Shown one piece after another: positions 9,201 through 17,828 of a stretch of 64,000 nt of DNA. Numbering within the stretch: position 1 is the stretch's first letter; every line of letters begins with the position of its first letter. The stretch is from NCBI RefSeq assembly GCF_000193205.1, contig NC_015278.1, forward strand, positions 620,001-684,000, in the 5' to 3' direction. The stretch is from Aerococcus sp. Group 1 (GTDB taxonomy: Bacteria; Bacillota; Bacilli; Lactobacillales; Aerococcaceae). Position numbers and translations under genes: made by a program. The notes beneath the pieces were generated by a model. That model made no database searches, was not told the DNA's origin, and saw nothing but the letters and a program-made list of their open reading frames with translations.

Positions 9201-12200
9201 AAGCCAGATGGTACCGCCGACAAAGAACAAAAACCTGTCGCTGAAGGCATCGTCAAAGACGGTGAAAAAGGCGAAACGGGAGCAGCCGGTGCCCAAGGTG
9301 AAAAGGGTAAAGATGGTAAGTCCTATGTTCCCGTAGTCGAACGCGATGACGCTAATAAACAAACCACTATTAAGTTCTACCCAGCCAATACAGACGGCAC
9401 AGCAGACAAGAGTCAAAAACCAATTGCTGAAGGCATCGTCAAAGATGGTGAGAAGGGTGACCAAGGTCTTCAAGGTCAACGCGGTGAAAAAGGTGACACT
9501 GGTGCAACTGGTGCCCAAGGCGAAAAAGGCTTAGATGGTAAGAATGGTATTGACGGCAAGACCTATGTTCCTGTAGTTGAAAAGGGCGCAGATGGGGTAA
9601 CCCACATTAAGTTCTATCCAGCCAACAAAGAAGGTCAAGCAGACCAAAGCCAAAAACCAATCGCCACTGGCCAGGTCAAAGACGGTAAAGATGGCAAGGC
9701 CCCTCTAGTTGAAACCAGCCGGGTTGAAGACGCTGATGCAAGTGTTGACGGTAAGCAGCCAGGAACCAAGGTCACCATCAAAGACCCAACCACCGGTGCC
9801 GTATTGAGCGAAAGCTTTGTTAAAGACGGTGAAAAAGGTGACAAGGGCGACCCAGGCGAAAAAGGCCTAGATGGTAAGAACGGTCGCGATGGGTTAACCC
9901 CATTAGTTGATGTTAAACGCAACCCTGCTAACGATGGCGTGATCATTACCCTAACCCCACGTTCCTACAATGAACAAGGTGAAGTAGTTACCGGAACCCC
10001 TGTAACTAGCGAAGTCAAGGATGGTGCTAACGGTAAGACCTACGCTCCAGTAGTTAAGAAAGGCCAAGATGGCGTAACATCCATCAAGTTCTATCCCGTT
10101 GATCCTAAGACCGGTAAGGCTGATGAAAGCCAAGATCCCGTAGCAACCGGTGATGTGAAAGACGGTGCTAAGGGAGACAAGGGTGATCCTGGTGAACGTG
10201 GCGAAAAAGGTCAAGATGGTGTAAACGGTAAGACTTTCGTTCCGGTTGTTGAAAAGGGAGCAGATGGCACCACTACGATCAAGTTCTACCCTGCAGGCGC
10301 AGATGGTCAAGCCGATAAGACAAAAGATCCCGTGGCAACTGGTGAAGTGAAAGACGGGAAGACCCCAATCGTTGAAACCAGTCGTCTCAAAGACGTTGAT
10401 CCTAACACCGATGGCGATCAACCAGGGACCAAAGTCACGATTAAGGATCCTGAAAATAATAAAGTCTTGAGTGAAAGCTTTGTTAAAGACGGTGAAAAAG
10501 GTCAAGATGGTGCTAAAGGTGACAAGGGTGATCCTGGTAAAGATGGAACTTCCTTTGCTCCAGTAGTTGAAAAGGGTGCTGATGGTGTTACAACCATCAA
10601 GTTCTATCCAGTCAATCCAGAAACCGGTAAGGCTGATACCACGAAGAAACCAGTCGCTGAAGGGACAGTTAAGGACGGACAAGACGGTAAGGACGGTCTG
10701 ACACCTAAAGTTGAAACCCGTCGTAACGCTACCAATGATGGTGTCATCATCAAGGTGACTCCACAAGTCCGCAATAGTGATGGTCAAGTCGTTGACGGCA
10801 CCCCAACCGAAACAGAAGTCAAAGATGGCCAAAACGGTAAGACTTATGCCCCAGTGGTAGAAAAAGGCCAAGACGGTGTTACAACGATCAAGTTTTACCC
10901 GGTAGATCCTAAGACTGGTAAGCCTGATAAGACCAAGGACCCAGTTGCTACTGGTCAAGTTAAAGACGGTGCTAAAGGCGACAAGGGTGACCCTGGTGAG
11001 AAGGGTCAAGACGGTAAGAATGGTGAAAATGGCAAGACCTTTGCCCCAGTGGTAGAAAAGGGCCAAGATGGCGTAACATCCATCAAGTTCTACCCGGTAG
11101 ATCCTAAGACAGGTGACCCTGACAAGAACCAAGCGCCAGTCGCAAGTGGCGAAGTCAAAGATGGCAAGACCCCAGATGTTAAAACAGAACGCGTAGAAGA
11201 CGCTGACCCATCGACTCAAGGCAACCAACCAGGTACCAAAGTAACGGTTACAGACCCAGAAACTGGTAAAGTCATCAGCGAAAGCTTCGTTAAAGACGGC
11301 GAAAAGGGCCAAGATGGCGCCAAGGGTGAAAAAGGTGACAAGGGCGACGATGGCAAGACCTTTGCTCCTGTGGTAGAAAAAGGTCAAGACGGTATTACAA
11401 CGATCAAGTTCTATCCAGTCGATCCTAAGACCGGCAAGCCAGATACCAAACAAGACCCAGTCGCTACTGGGCAAGTCAAAGACGGTGCCAAAGGTGACAA
11501 GGGTGACCCAGGTGAGAAGGGTCAAGATGGTAAGACTTATGCCCCAGTTGTTGAAAAGGGTGCAGACGGTACCACCACGATTAAGTTCTATCCAGTGAAC
11601 CCTGAAACAGGCAAGGCAGATACGACCCAACCAGCCATTGCCGAAGGTTCTGTCAAAGACGGTAAAGATGGCAAGACCCCAGTCGTTGAAACCACTCGCG
11701 TGGAAGACGCTGACCCAACAACTGATGGTAACCAAGCAGGGACTAAAGTGGTTGTTAAAGACCCAGAAACAGGCAAGGTTATCAGCGAAAGCTTCGTCAA
11801 AGACGGTCAAAATGGTATTGACGGCAAGACCTTTGCCCCAGTTGTTGAAAAAGCTACAGATGGTACCACCACGATCAAGTTCTACCCAGTCGATCCGAAG
11901 ACTGGTAAGGCAGATACCAGCCAACCAGCAGTCGCAGAAGGCTCTGTCAAAGATGGTCAAAACGGCAAGTCTTCATACACCACAGTGGTTGAAGGACCAA
12001 ATGCAGCCGGTGAACCAGGTCGTTGGATCATTAACTACTTCGACAAGAATGGCGACGGTAAATTTACCGACGATGAAATCGTGTCAACCCAATTTATCCG
12101 CGACGGTAAAGATGGGAAGGACGGCAAAGATGGGAAGACCTATGCTCCTGTTGTTGAAAAGGGCGCAGACGGCACTACTTCCATCAAGTTCTACCCTGTC

Positions 12201-15200
12201 AATCCAGAAACAGGCAAGGCTGATCAAAGCCAACCTGCTGTAGCTGAAGGAACAGTTAAGGACGGCCAAGACGGTAAGACTTTTGCTCCAGTCGTTGAAA
12301 AAGGCCAAGATGGTGAAACAACCATCAAGTTCTATCCAGTGAATAAAGAAACTGGCAAGCCAGATACAAACCAGCCAGCTGTTGCAGAAGGCAAGGTTAA
12401 GGACGGCAAGAACGGTAAAGATGGCCTGAGTCCTAAGATTGAAACCCGCCGCAACGACGTCAACGATGGTGTGATTATCAAGGTTACTCCACAAGTTCGC
12501 GACGCAGAGGGCAATGTTGTTGATGGCACCCCGACTGAAACCGAAGTTAAGGACGGGAAGAACGGTAAGACCTTTGCTCCTGTTGTGACAAAGGGCCAAG
12601 ATGGTGAAACAAACATCAAGTTCTACCCAGTCGATCCTAAGACGGGTGAAGCGGATACCAAGCAACCAGCTGTCGCTGAAGGAACGGTTAAAAATGGTGC
12701 AGATGGCAAGACCTATGCTCCAGTTGTTGAGAAGGGTGCAGATGGCACAACGACCATCAAGTTCTACCCACTCAACAAAGAAACCGGTAAGCCAGATACA
12801 AGCCAACCAGCTGTTGCAGAAGGTGCGGTAAAAGACGGTGTAAATGGTAAGTCAGCCTACACCACCGTGGTTGAAGGACCAAATGCAGCCGGCGAACCTG
12901 GTCGTTGGATTATTAACTACTTCGACAAGAATGGGGACGGTAAATTTACCGACGATGAAATCGTTTCAGCTCAATTTGTCCGTGATGGTAAGGACGGTAA
13001 GTCCCCAGAAGTGACCACCAAAGATAACGGTGACGGGACCCACACCATTACCATCAAGAATCCGAATGGCACCACGACAACTACAACTATCAAAGATGGT
13101 AAAGATGGCAAGGCGCCAGTCGTGGAAACCAATCGGGTTGAAGATGCTGATCCAAATACCCCAGGAAACCAAGCCGGTACCAAGATTATCGTTAAAGACC
13201 CAGAAACCGGCAAAGTCATCAGCGAAACCTTCGTAAAAGATGGCCAAGACGGAAAAGATGGCGAGAACGGACTCGACGGTAAGACCTTTGCCCCAGTGGT
13301 AGAAAAAGGCCAAGATGGCGTCACCACGATTAAATTCTATCCAGTAGATCCTAAGACTGGTAAGCCAGATACTAAGCAAGCAGCTATAGCGGAAGGCTCT
13401 GTCAAAGATGGTAAGGATGGTAAGTCACCGGTCGTTGAAACTAGCCGGGTTGACGATGTTGATCCAAATACCCCAGGAAACCAAGCTGGAACCAAGATTA
13501 CTGTCAAAGACCCAGAAACAGGTGCTACCGTTCACGAAAGCTTTGTTAAGGATGGCCAAGATGGTCAGTCGCCTGAAGTAAGCACAAAAGATAACGGGGA
13601 CGGCACCCACACCATTACCATCAAGAATCCAGATGGCACTACGACGACAACTACTGTCAAAGACGGTAAAAATGGTGAAAAAGGCCAAGATGGCCGCGAC
13701 GGTATTGACGGCAAGACCTTTGCTCCAGTCGTTGAAAAGGGCGCAGATGGCACAACTACGATTAAGTTCTACCCAGTAGATCCTAAGACCGGTAAGCCAG
13801 ATATCAGTCAACCAGCCGTAGCGGAAGGTGCTGTCAAAGATGGCAAAGACGGCAAGTCCCCAGAAGCTAGCTTGAAAGATAATGACGATGGTAGCCACAC
13901 CATTACTATCAAGAATCCAGATGGGACCACCGCGACGACTACTGTCAAAGACGGTAAAGATGGCAAATCATCTGAAGTGACCACTAAAGATAATGGTGAC
14001 GGTACTCACACTATCACGATTAAGAACCCAGATGGGACCACCACAACAACTACCATCAAAGATGGTAAGGATGGCCAAAACGGTAAAGATGGCATCGACG
14101 GTAAAACCTTTGCCCCAGTGGTAGAAAAAGGTCAAGATGGCACAACTACGATTAAGTTCTATCCTGTAGATCCTAAGACCGGCAAGCCAGATACCAGTCA
14201 AGCGGCAGTCGCAGAAGGTGCTGTCAAAGATGGTAGAGACGGCAAGTCGCCAGAAGTTACTTTAAAGGATAATGGCGATGGTAGCCATACCATCACGGTT
14301 AAGAATCCCGATGGCACTTCTTCGACAACTACGGTCAAAAATGGTAAAGACGGCAAGTCCCCAGAAGTCACCACCAAAGACAATGGAGACGGCACCCACA
14401 CCATTACCATTAAGAATCCAGACGGGACAACCACCACAACTACTGTCAAAGATGGTAAAGATGGTCTAAACGGTAAAGACGGTATTGACGGCAAGACCTT
14501 TGCTCCAGTGGTAGAAAAAGGTCAAGATGGCACCACCACGATTAAGTTCTATCCTGTAGATCCTAAGACCGGTAAGCCAGATACCAGCCAAGCAGCCGTA
14601 GCGGAAGGTAGTGTCAAAGATGGTAAGGATGGTCGTGACGGTAAAGATGGTAAGGACGGTAAGTCTCCTCAAGTTTCAATTCAAAAAAATAATGACGGTA
14701 CCCACACCATTACCATTAAGAACCCAGATGGCACGACAACTACATCCACAGTCAAAGACGGAAAAGATGGTAAATCACCTGAAGTGACTACCAAAGATAA
14801 TGGTGACGGCAGCCATACCATCACTATTAAGAACCCAGATGGTACCAGCTCTAGCCTAACTATTCGGAATGGTAAAGACGGTAAAGACGGCCGTGACGGT
14901 AAGAATGGCCAGTCCCAACGCATCCGCACCGAAAAAGGCAAAGATAGCCAAGGTAATTCAGGTGTTTGGGTCATTATTACTGACGACAAGGGCCATGAAT
15001 TGAGCCGTGAGTTCGTTCGCGATGGCAAGACCCCATCTGTTAAGGTGGAAGAAGGCAAGAACAGCCGCGGTGAATCTGGCCAATGGATCATTGTCTTCGA
15101 TGGTGACGGCAATGAAGTCTCTCGTGAATTTGTCCGCGATGGTAAAGATGGGGCCTCATCGACTCTCGAAACCGTTCCAGGTAAGAATGAGAAGGGTGAA

Positions 15201-16124
15201 TCCGGCCTTTGGGTCATCGTCAAAGATGGCGAAGGTAAGGAATCCAGCCGTCACTTCGTCCGCGATGGTAAAGACGGCAAGGACGGTAAGGATGGCCGCA
15301 GCGTACAGAAGATCTACAACCGTCAAGGGAAGTTGATCATCATCTTCTCAGACCATACAACTGAGGAAATTGAAATTCCATGCTGCAAACCATGCCCAGA
15401 AAGTCCTAGAACACCAAAACCAGACGATCCAACACCAAATGTTCCGGAAAAACCTGAGGAACCCGGACAGCCCGATAATCCAAATCCAGGCAAACCGAAC
15501 GAACCAGGTGACCCAACACCAGGCGAACCAATCGTACCAGGTAACCCAACACCAGAAGTTCCAGGTCAACCAGGTAATCCAACACCAGGCGAACCAATCG
15601 TACCAGGTAACCCAACACCAGAAGTTCCAGGTCAACCAGGTAATCCAACGCCAGAAGTACCGAACGTGCCAGGTGACCCAACACCAGAAGTACCAAATGT
15701 ACCGGGTGAGCCAACACCGGAAGGACCAAACGTACCAGGCGACCCAACGCCAGAAGTACCGAACATACCAGGTAATCCAACACCGGAAGTACCAATCGTA
15801 CCAGGTAATCCTACGCCGGAAGTACCGAACGTACCAGGTAATCCAACGCCGGAAGTACCAAACGTACCAGGCGACCCAATGCCAGAAGTACCAAATGTAC
15901 CTGCTGAACCAAGACCAGAAGTTCCAAATCAAGCAAGTGATCCAGACAATTCATTCAAGACTAAGGACAATGAATCGGTTACAAATAAAGAACAAGAAGT
16001 TCAAAACAAACAAGCGAGCTTACCGGCCACAGGTACAGAAGTGACATCAGCGATGACAGTGATTATTGCTTCATTACTACTAAGTAGTGGTGCCTTATTA
16101 GTCAAAAACAATAAGGAAGATTAA
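6288..16124 (+). CDS. Giant modular collagen-like cell-wall-anchored surface protein
   Basis: The open frame begins near 6125. The first usual start codon is TTG 6288, but the natural start is the YSIRK signal at 5668. In order it has: a unique region (about residues 1-340), an Ig-like domain (about 365-430), Gly-X-Y collagen-like tracts mixed with 46 short beta-type modules all ending in (V/F)(K/R)DG (about 475-3010), the motif CCKPC (residues 3032-3036), a Pro-rich spacer with PTPEVPNVPG-type repeats, and the sortase signal LPATG (residues 3245-3249) with a membrane helix and KNNKED tail. Module counts are 22 IKFYP, 8 HTITIKNP, 7 GTK-V-DPETG, 4 RRN-NDG, 3 SG-WVI and 2 EF-hand-like. It should be covalently attached to peptidoglycan and act in adhesion or matrix binding. 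No enzyme motif is seen. Confidence 0.85.
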   Translation: MAASNPKAVLKENLKDIYAEEDVDGILNYVNLANVSNGHQLMDEISKAGLQYANDKRRPGFAFYAAPELPSEVRVGGAPVALGDANTPLTHKGDGLVYGTAGQPAKYTFKATPNKGANKVDFELIYNVGPNGLNTLRSATHDGRLGITLGSGFNVSDSSIIPATAEIPGNKFYEKPKAVQLRKNGQLGYEGFSLSSSIPLPNVDAMKSHPLIYKFSVPVKDWNGKLDYKATIGMFNTAFTDQNGGKKDPLSRDNYFVNSAIQQGDLNPEANFGTREKVTKSPIKFQTKYKTTTELPIGAAKEVKRGEEGVAKHIKTVRTYKGVDLGEIGERDEIEKPAVDAEILLGVGLPEGQKLPVEPPVVNPRLSGDTTISGTAEPNKLITVTVGNKTYKTSTNPDGEFQISNITPLNEGDTISAVVHDGDRTSRPGKTIVPRDGRTPKITTERGEKDGRPGTKVTVIDPVTGRTLNETFVYDGAKGDPGAVGPQGPKGDAGAKGEKGDPGKTGAQGPQGEQGATGERGPQGPKGDTGAAGPQGPQGPRGEQGATGERGPQGPKGDTGAAGPQGPQGLRGDKGEQGVAGAKGEKGDAGKSYVPVVDRDDANKQTTIKFYPAKSDGTADTTKNPVAQGVVKDGKDGQKGDKGETGATGAQGEKGDDGKSFVPVVSRDEAKKETTIKFYPAKPDGSADTNQKPVAQGTVKDGEKGEKGERGPQGEQGLRGETGAQGPKGDKGETGAQGPKGDKGETGAQGPKGDKGETGAQGPKGDKGETGAQGPKGDKGETGAQGPKGDKGETGAQGPKGDKGETGVQGPQGPKGEQGAPGAPGKDGRDGLTPLVDVRRNDANDGVLITVTPRHYNAQGQVENGTPTTSEVKDGAPGTDGKTYVPVVEKGNDGITHIKFYPAKKDGTPDKDQQPIATGQVKDGEKGEKGDTGATGAQGEKGKDGADGKSYVPVVERDDANKQTTIKFYPAKPDGTADKEQKPVAEGIVKDGEKGETGAAGAQGEKGKDGKSYVPVVERDDANKQTTIKFYPANTDGTADKSQKPIAEGIVKDGEKGDQGLQGQRGEKGDTGATGAQGEKGLDGKNGIDGKTYVPVVEKGADGVTHIKFYPANKEGQADQSQKPIATGQVKDGKDGKAPLVETSRVEDADASVDGKQPGTKVTIKDPTTGAVLSESFVKDGEKGDKGDPGEKGLDGKNGRDGLTPLVDVKRNPANDGVIITLTPRSYNEQGEVVTGTPVTSEVKDGANGKTYAPVVKKGQDGVTSIKFYPVDPKTGKADESQDPVATGDVKDGAKGDKGDPGERGEKGQDGVNGKTFVPVVEKGADGTTTIKFYPAGADGQADKTKDPVATGEVKDGKTPIVETSRLKDVDPNTDGDQPGTKVTIKDPENNKVLSESFVKDGEKGQDGAKGDKGDPGKDGTSFAPVVEKGADGVTTIKFYPVNPETGKADTTKKPVAEGTVKDGQDGKDGLTPKVETRRNATNDGVIIKVTPQVRNSDGQVVDGTPTETEVKDGQNGKTYAPVVEKGQDGVTTIKFYPVDPKTGKPDKTKDPVATGQVKDGAKGDKGDPGEKGQDGKNGENGKTFAPVVEKGQDGVTSIKFYPVDPKTGDPDKNQAPVASGEVKDGKTPDVKTERVEDADPSTQGNQPGTKVTVTDPETGKVISESFVKDGEKGQDGAKGEKGDKGDDGKTFAPVVEKGQDGITTIKFYPVDPKTGKPDTKQDPVATGQVKDGAKGDKGDPGEKGQDGKTYAPVVEKGADGTTTIKFYPVNPETGKADTTQPAIAEGSVKDGKDGKTPVVETTRVEDADPTTDGNQAGTKVVVKDPETGKVISESFVKDGQNGIDGKTFAPVVEKATDGTTTIKFYPVDPKTGKADTSQPAVAEGSVKDGQNGKSSYTTVVEGPNAAGEPGRWIINYFDKNGDGKFTDDEIVSTQFIRDGKDGKDGKDGKTYAPVVEKGADGTTSIKFYPVNPETGKADQSQPAVAEGTVKDGQDGKTFAPVVEKGQDGETTIKFYPVNKETGKPDTNQPAVAEGKVKDGKNGKDGLSPKIETRRNDVNDGVIIKVTPQVRDAEGNVVDGTPTETEVKDGKNGKTFAPVVTKGQDGETNIKFYPVDPKTGEADTKQPAVAEGTVKNGADGKTYAPVVEKGADGTTTIKFYPLNKETGKPDTSQPAVAEGAVKDGVNGKSAYTTVVEGPNAAGEPGRWIINYFDKNGDGKFTDDEIVSAQFVRDGKDGKSPEVTTKDNGDGTHTITIKNPNGTTTTTTIKDGKDGKAPVVETNRVEDADPNTPGNQAGTKIIVKDPETGKVISETFVKDGQDGKDGENGLDGKTFAPVVEKGQDGVTTIKFYPVDPKTGKPDTKQAAIAEGSVKDGKDGKSPVVETSRVDDVDPNTPGNQAGTKITVKDPETGATVHESFVKDGQDGQSPEVSTKDNGDGTHTITIKNPDGTTTTTTVKDGKNGEKGQDGRDGIDGKTFAPVVEKGADGTTTIKFYPVDPKTGKPDISQPAVAEGAVKDGKDGKSPEASLKDNDDGSHTITIKNPDGTTATTTVKDGKDGKSSEVTTKDNGDGTHTITIKNPDGTTTTTTIKDGKDGQNGKDGIDGKTFAPVVEKGQDGTTTIKFYPVDPKTGKPDTSQAAVAEGAVKDGRDGKSPEVTLKDNGDGSHTITVKNPDGTSSTTTVKNGKDGKSPEVTTKDNGDGTHTITIKNPDGTTTTTTVKDGKDGLNGKDGIDGKTFAPVVEKGQDGTTTIKFYPVDPKTGKPDTSQAAVAEGSVKDGKDGRDGKDGKDGKSPQVSIQKNNDGTHTITIKNPDGTTTTSTVKDGKDGKSPEVTTKDNGDGSHTITIKNPDGTSSSLTIRNGKDGKDGRDGKNGQSQRIRTEKGKDSQGNSGVWVIITDDKGHELSREFVRDGKTPSVKVEEGKNSRGESGQWIIVFDGDGNEVSREFVRDGKDGASSTLETVPGKNEKGESGLWVIVKDGEGKESSRHFVRDGKDGKDGKDGRSVQKIYNRQGKLIIIFSDHTTEEIEIPCCKPCPESPRTPKPDDPTPNVPEKPEEPGQPDNPNPGKPNEPGDPTPGEPIVPGNPTPEVPGQPGNPTPGEPIVPGNPTPEVPGQPGNPTPEVPNVPGDPTPEVPNVPGEPTPEGPNVPGDPTPEVPNIPGNPTPEVPIVPGNPTPEVPNVPGNPTPEVPNVPGDPMPEVPNVPAEPRPEVPNQASDPDNSFKTKDNESVTNKEQEVQNKQASLPATGTEVTSAMTVIIASLLLSSGALLVKNNKED
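8058..14620 (+). repeat. Array of degenerate coding modules with IKFYP core (22 copies)
   Basis: Within the surface-protein gene a module of about 45 codons recurs 22 times: (K)(T/S)(Y/F)(A/V)PVVEKG-DG-TTIKFYPVDPKTGKPDT-QPAVAEG-VKDG in consensus form. Early copies use YPAK/YPAN, later ones YPVDPKTG. Short Gly-X-Y linkers such as KDGKDGKDGKSP join copies to each other and to the other module types. DNA identity between later copies is high, which makes the stretch prone to recombination and to assembly collapse. Confidence 0.85.
8461..8712 (+). repeat. Seven tandem 36-bp repeats encoding collagen-like QGPKGDKGETGA
   Basis: Seven head-to-tail 36-nt units differ only at synonymous positions (ggc/ggt, aag/aaa, ggg/gga), and the last ends GV instead of GA. 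They lie inside the surface-protein gene and encode uninterrupted Gly-X-Y triplets. The unit length is a multiple of three, so gain or loss of units keeps the frame. Near-identical copies mark recent duplication and make the tract a likely length-variable site. Confidence 0.9.
15420..15950 (+). repeat. Proline-rich wall-spanning repeats (about 33-bp units)
   Basis: Units of roughly 11 codons, PTPEVPNVPG(D/N/E) and variants PTPGEPIVPGN, recur more than a dozen times just before the LPATG sorting signal. Pro-rich repeats in this position usually span the peptidoglycan layer. Codons vary little between units (ccaacaccagaagtacc-type words), suggesting recent expansion. Confidence 0.8.
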
Positions 16125-16174
16125 TCGCTAACTCGAATGTTACTCACTTGATTTAGAGGGCATTAGACAAAAAA

Positions 16175-16221
16175 GAAGCAGAACAAGACTGAAAATAATC
16201 AGTTCTTGTTCTGCTTTTTTG
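16175..16221 (+). terminator. Strong terminator after the surface-protein gene
   Basis: GAAGCAGAACAAGACTGA (from 16175) pairs with TCAGTTCTTGTTCTGCTT (ending about 16217) with near-perfect complementarity, followed by a T run. The hairpin is flanked by A on the left and T on the right, so it may also stop transcripts from the minus strand. Confidence 0.9.
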
Positions 16222-16311
16222 CATAGCTATAGATAAAATTTAGAATGAGCTTGGGTCAAAATTCTTACGCTTTTTCATTGCTTCTGATCTTTGACGCGCT
16301 TGTCACATTTT

Positions 16312-16785
16312 TTAATCCAATAAATCATCAAAGACAACTCGGTAACGGTAGACTTTACTGTTTTTAACCTTCCATTGTCCATCGATTTTTTCGAAATAAT
16401 CATCATAGTAGCCATAACCAATAAAGGCCGATACCCCTAGGTTAACTACCCGGTCTTCAAAGGGAAAGTAGGCGTGAGCCGTATTGTCTGAAGTGATTTC
16501 AACTTCAGGAATGTGTCCCATGTGGGCGCTTTGTACGTGCTCACCCATCAAGCGTTTAGCATTTCGAATAATTTCTTCACATGAGGTCGAAGGGGTGGTT
16601 TTTTGGGGGATGAGTGGATGTTGGCCCTTGATGGGGTCATGGGCAACCAGTGACGTATCAAAAGTGACATCGTCAGCAAATACTGTCCGAAGTAGGTCGA
16701 AATCCTTACTATCAATTGCCCGCCAATACCGTGCCTTACATTGTTTAATTTCTTCGATAGCAACTAATTGGTCGATTGTTTCCAT
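16312..16785 (-). CDS. SnoaL-like/NTF2-fold protein
   Basis: A 157-residue soluble protein starting METIDQLVAIEEIKQCKARYWRAIDSKD. The pattern of an N-terminal helix, DFDLLRTVFADDVTFD, and later beta strands ending in YFEKIDGQWKVKNSKVYRYR is typical of SnoaL-like proteins with the NTF2 alpha+beta barrel, in which small molecules bind in a conical pocket. Members include dehydratases, isomerases and binding proteins, so the activity cannot be named. GGAGG lies six bases ahead of the ATG. It is a single-gene unit convergent with the giant surface protein, with nothing in the neighbourhood that suggests a pathway. Confidence 0.7.
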   Translation of the reverse strand: METIDQLVAIEEIKQCKARYWRAIDSKDFDLLRTVFADDVTFDTSLVAHDPIKGQHPLIPQKTTPSTSCEEIIRNAKRLMGEHVQSAHMGHIPEVEITSDNTAHAYFPFEDRVVNLGVSAFIGYGYYDDYFEKIDGQWKVKNSKVYRYRVVFDDLLD

Positions 16786-17007
16786 AGTGAACCTCCGTAT
16801 CCATGATTTTTTAGTTATTTAGAAATAAGTCTACACCCGCTCTTTAGCTTTAACAATAGCTTAATTTTATTTTGATAAAAGTATAGTAAGTAAGAGAATG
16901 ATTGGCTTTCTAGAGTAATTTTCCACCAAGACTTAAGCTTTTCTTAGGAAATCCCTCAAAAATATGCGATAATGACAATGGATATTATAAAGGAGGCGGT
17001 TGTCATT

Positions 17008-17775
17008 ATGGGAAAGCCATTGATTTTTCATAAGGAAATTGCGGCGCAAAAGCCGGAAAATTATCGCAACGAGGGGGCTTATTGTCCCTTCTGTGATCGC
17101 GAGGCACTAACCAATATCTTCCGTGAAGAAGATGATAAGATTTGGCTTATGAATAAATACCGCACTCTGGATGATACGGTACAAACCCTGGTAATTGAGT
17201 CCCAGGAACATTGGGCCGATACCCCTACCTATAGTAAGGAAGAAAATCGCAAAATTTTTCGTTTCACCTTTGATTGTTGGCTAGACATGTTAGGAGACGA
17301 TCAATTTGAGAGTGTCCTCTTATTTAAAAATTATGGTCCACTTTCCGGCGGATCTTTGCGCCACCCTCACTCACAGATTGTGGGACTGAAGGATAAGGAT
17401 GGTTATGAAGAAATTAGTCTGGATGCCTTTAAGGGGTTAGAAGTTGGCAAGAAGGGGGAGGTCACCGTTACTCTGTCCACCCAACCGATTATGGGGATGA
17501 CAGAATTCAATGTTTCGATCGCTGATCTCAACCAGCTGGATGACTTTGCGGATGCGGTCCAAAGCATTGTGACCTATATTTTGACGGATGACTTTAGTTC
17601 ACGGAGTGGGTCTTACAATCTCTTTTTCTATCCCTTAGGCGGACGCTATTATTGTAAGGTTTTCCCGCGCTTCATTGCTAGCCCTTATTTTATCGGCTTT
17701 AAGATTGGCCAGGTTTCCTACCAGGGGCACCTAGAAAAGGTGGTTGCCAAACTCAAAGACTACCTCCCTTTTTAG
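17008..17775 (+). CDS. DUF4931 / GalT-HIT-like protein
   Basis: A 255-residue protein with an N-terminal CPFC motif (about residue 26), which suggests a zinc site, and a central GGSLRHPHSQIVGL segment. The HPHSQ motif closely resembles the active-site HPHxQ of galactose-1-phosphate uridylyltransferase and related HIT-superfamily nucleotidyltransferases. Whole-protein style fits the DUF4931 family. Start 17008 is chosen over 16972 because AAAGGAGG lies just upstream of 17008. Nucleotidyl transfer or hydrolysis on a sugar phosphate or nucleotide is plausible, but no substrate is known. It stands alone, between the SnoaL-like gene and the sucrose regulator, and ends at a bidirectional terminator. 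Confidence 0.75.
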   Translation: MGKPLIFHKEIAAQKPENYRNEGAYCPFCDREALTNIFREEDDKIWLMNKYRTLDDTVQTLVIESQEHWADTPTYSKEENRKIFRFTFDCWLDMLGDDQFESVLLFKNYGPLSGGSLRHPHSQIVGLKDKDGYEEISLDAFKGLEVGKKGEVTVTLSTQPIMGMTEFNVSIADLNQLDDFADAVQSIVTYILTDDFSSRSGSYNLFFYPLGGRYYCKVFPRFIASPYFIGFKIGQVSYQGHLEKVVAKLKDYLPF

Positions 17776-17782
17776 ATAAACT

Positions 17783-17825
17783 AAAAATGAGCTTTCCCAA
17801 GACCGGGGTAAAGCTCATTTTTTAT
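17783..17825. terminator. Bidirectional terminator between the DUF4931 gene and scrR
   Basis: AAAAATGAGCTTT (17783) pairs with AAAGCTCATTTTTT. A and T runs on either side allow it to end the plus-strand DUF4931 transcript and the minus-strand scrBR transcript. Confidence 0.85.
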
Positions 17826-17828
17826 TTG

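Noticed and set aside
7533..15932. Long open frames on the minus strand and in other plus frames within the surface-protein gene, up to about 670 codons
   Set aside because: They mirror the repetitive codons of the real gene (GGT AAA GAC GGC-type words rarely give stops on the opposite strand), have no ribosome sites and encode low-complexity sequence.
16484..16822. Plus-strand open frame opposite the SnoaL-like gene
   Set aside because: The minus-strand frame has a perfect GGAGG site and a coherent NTF2-like protein; the plus frame has neither.
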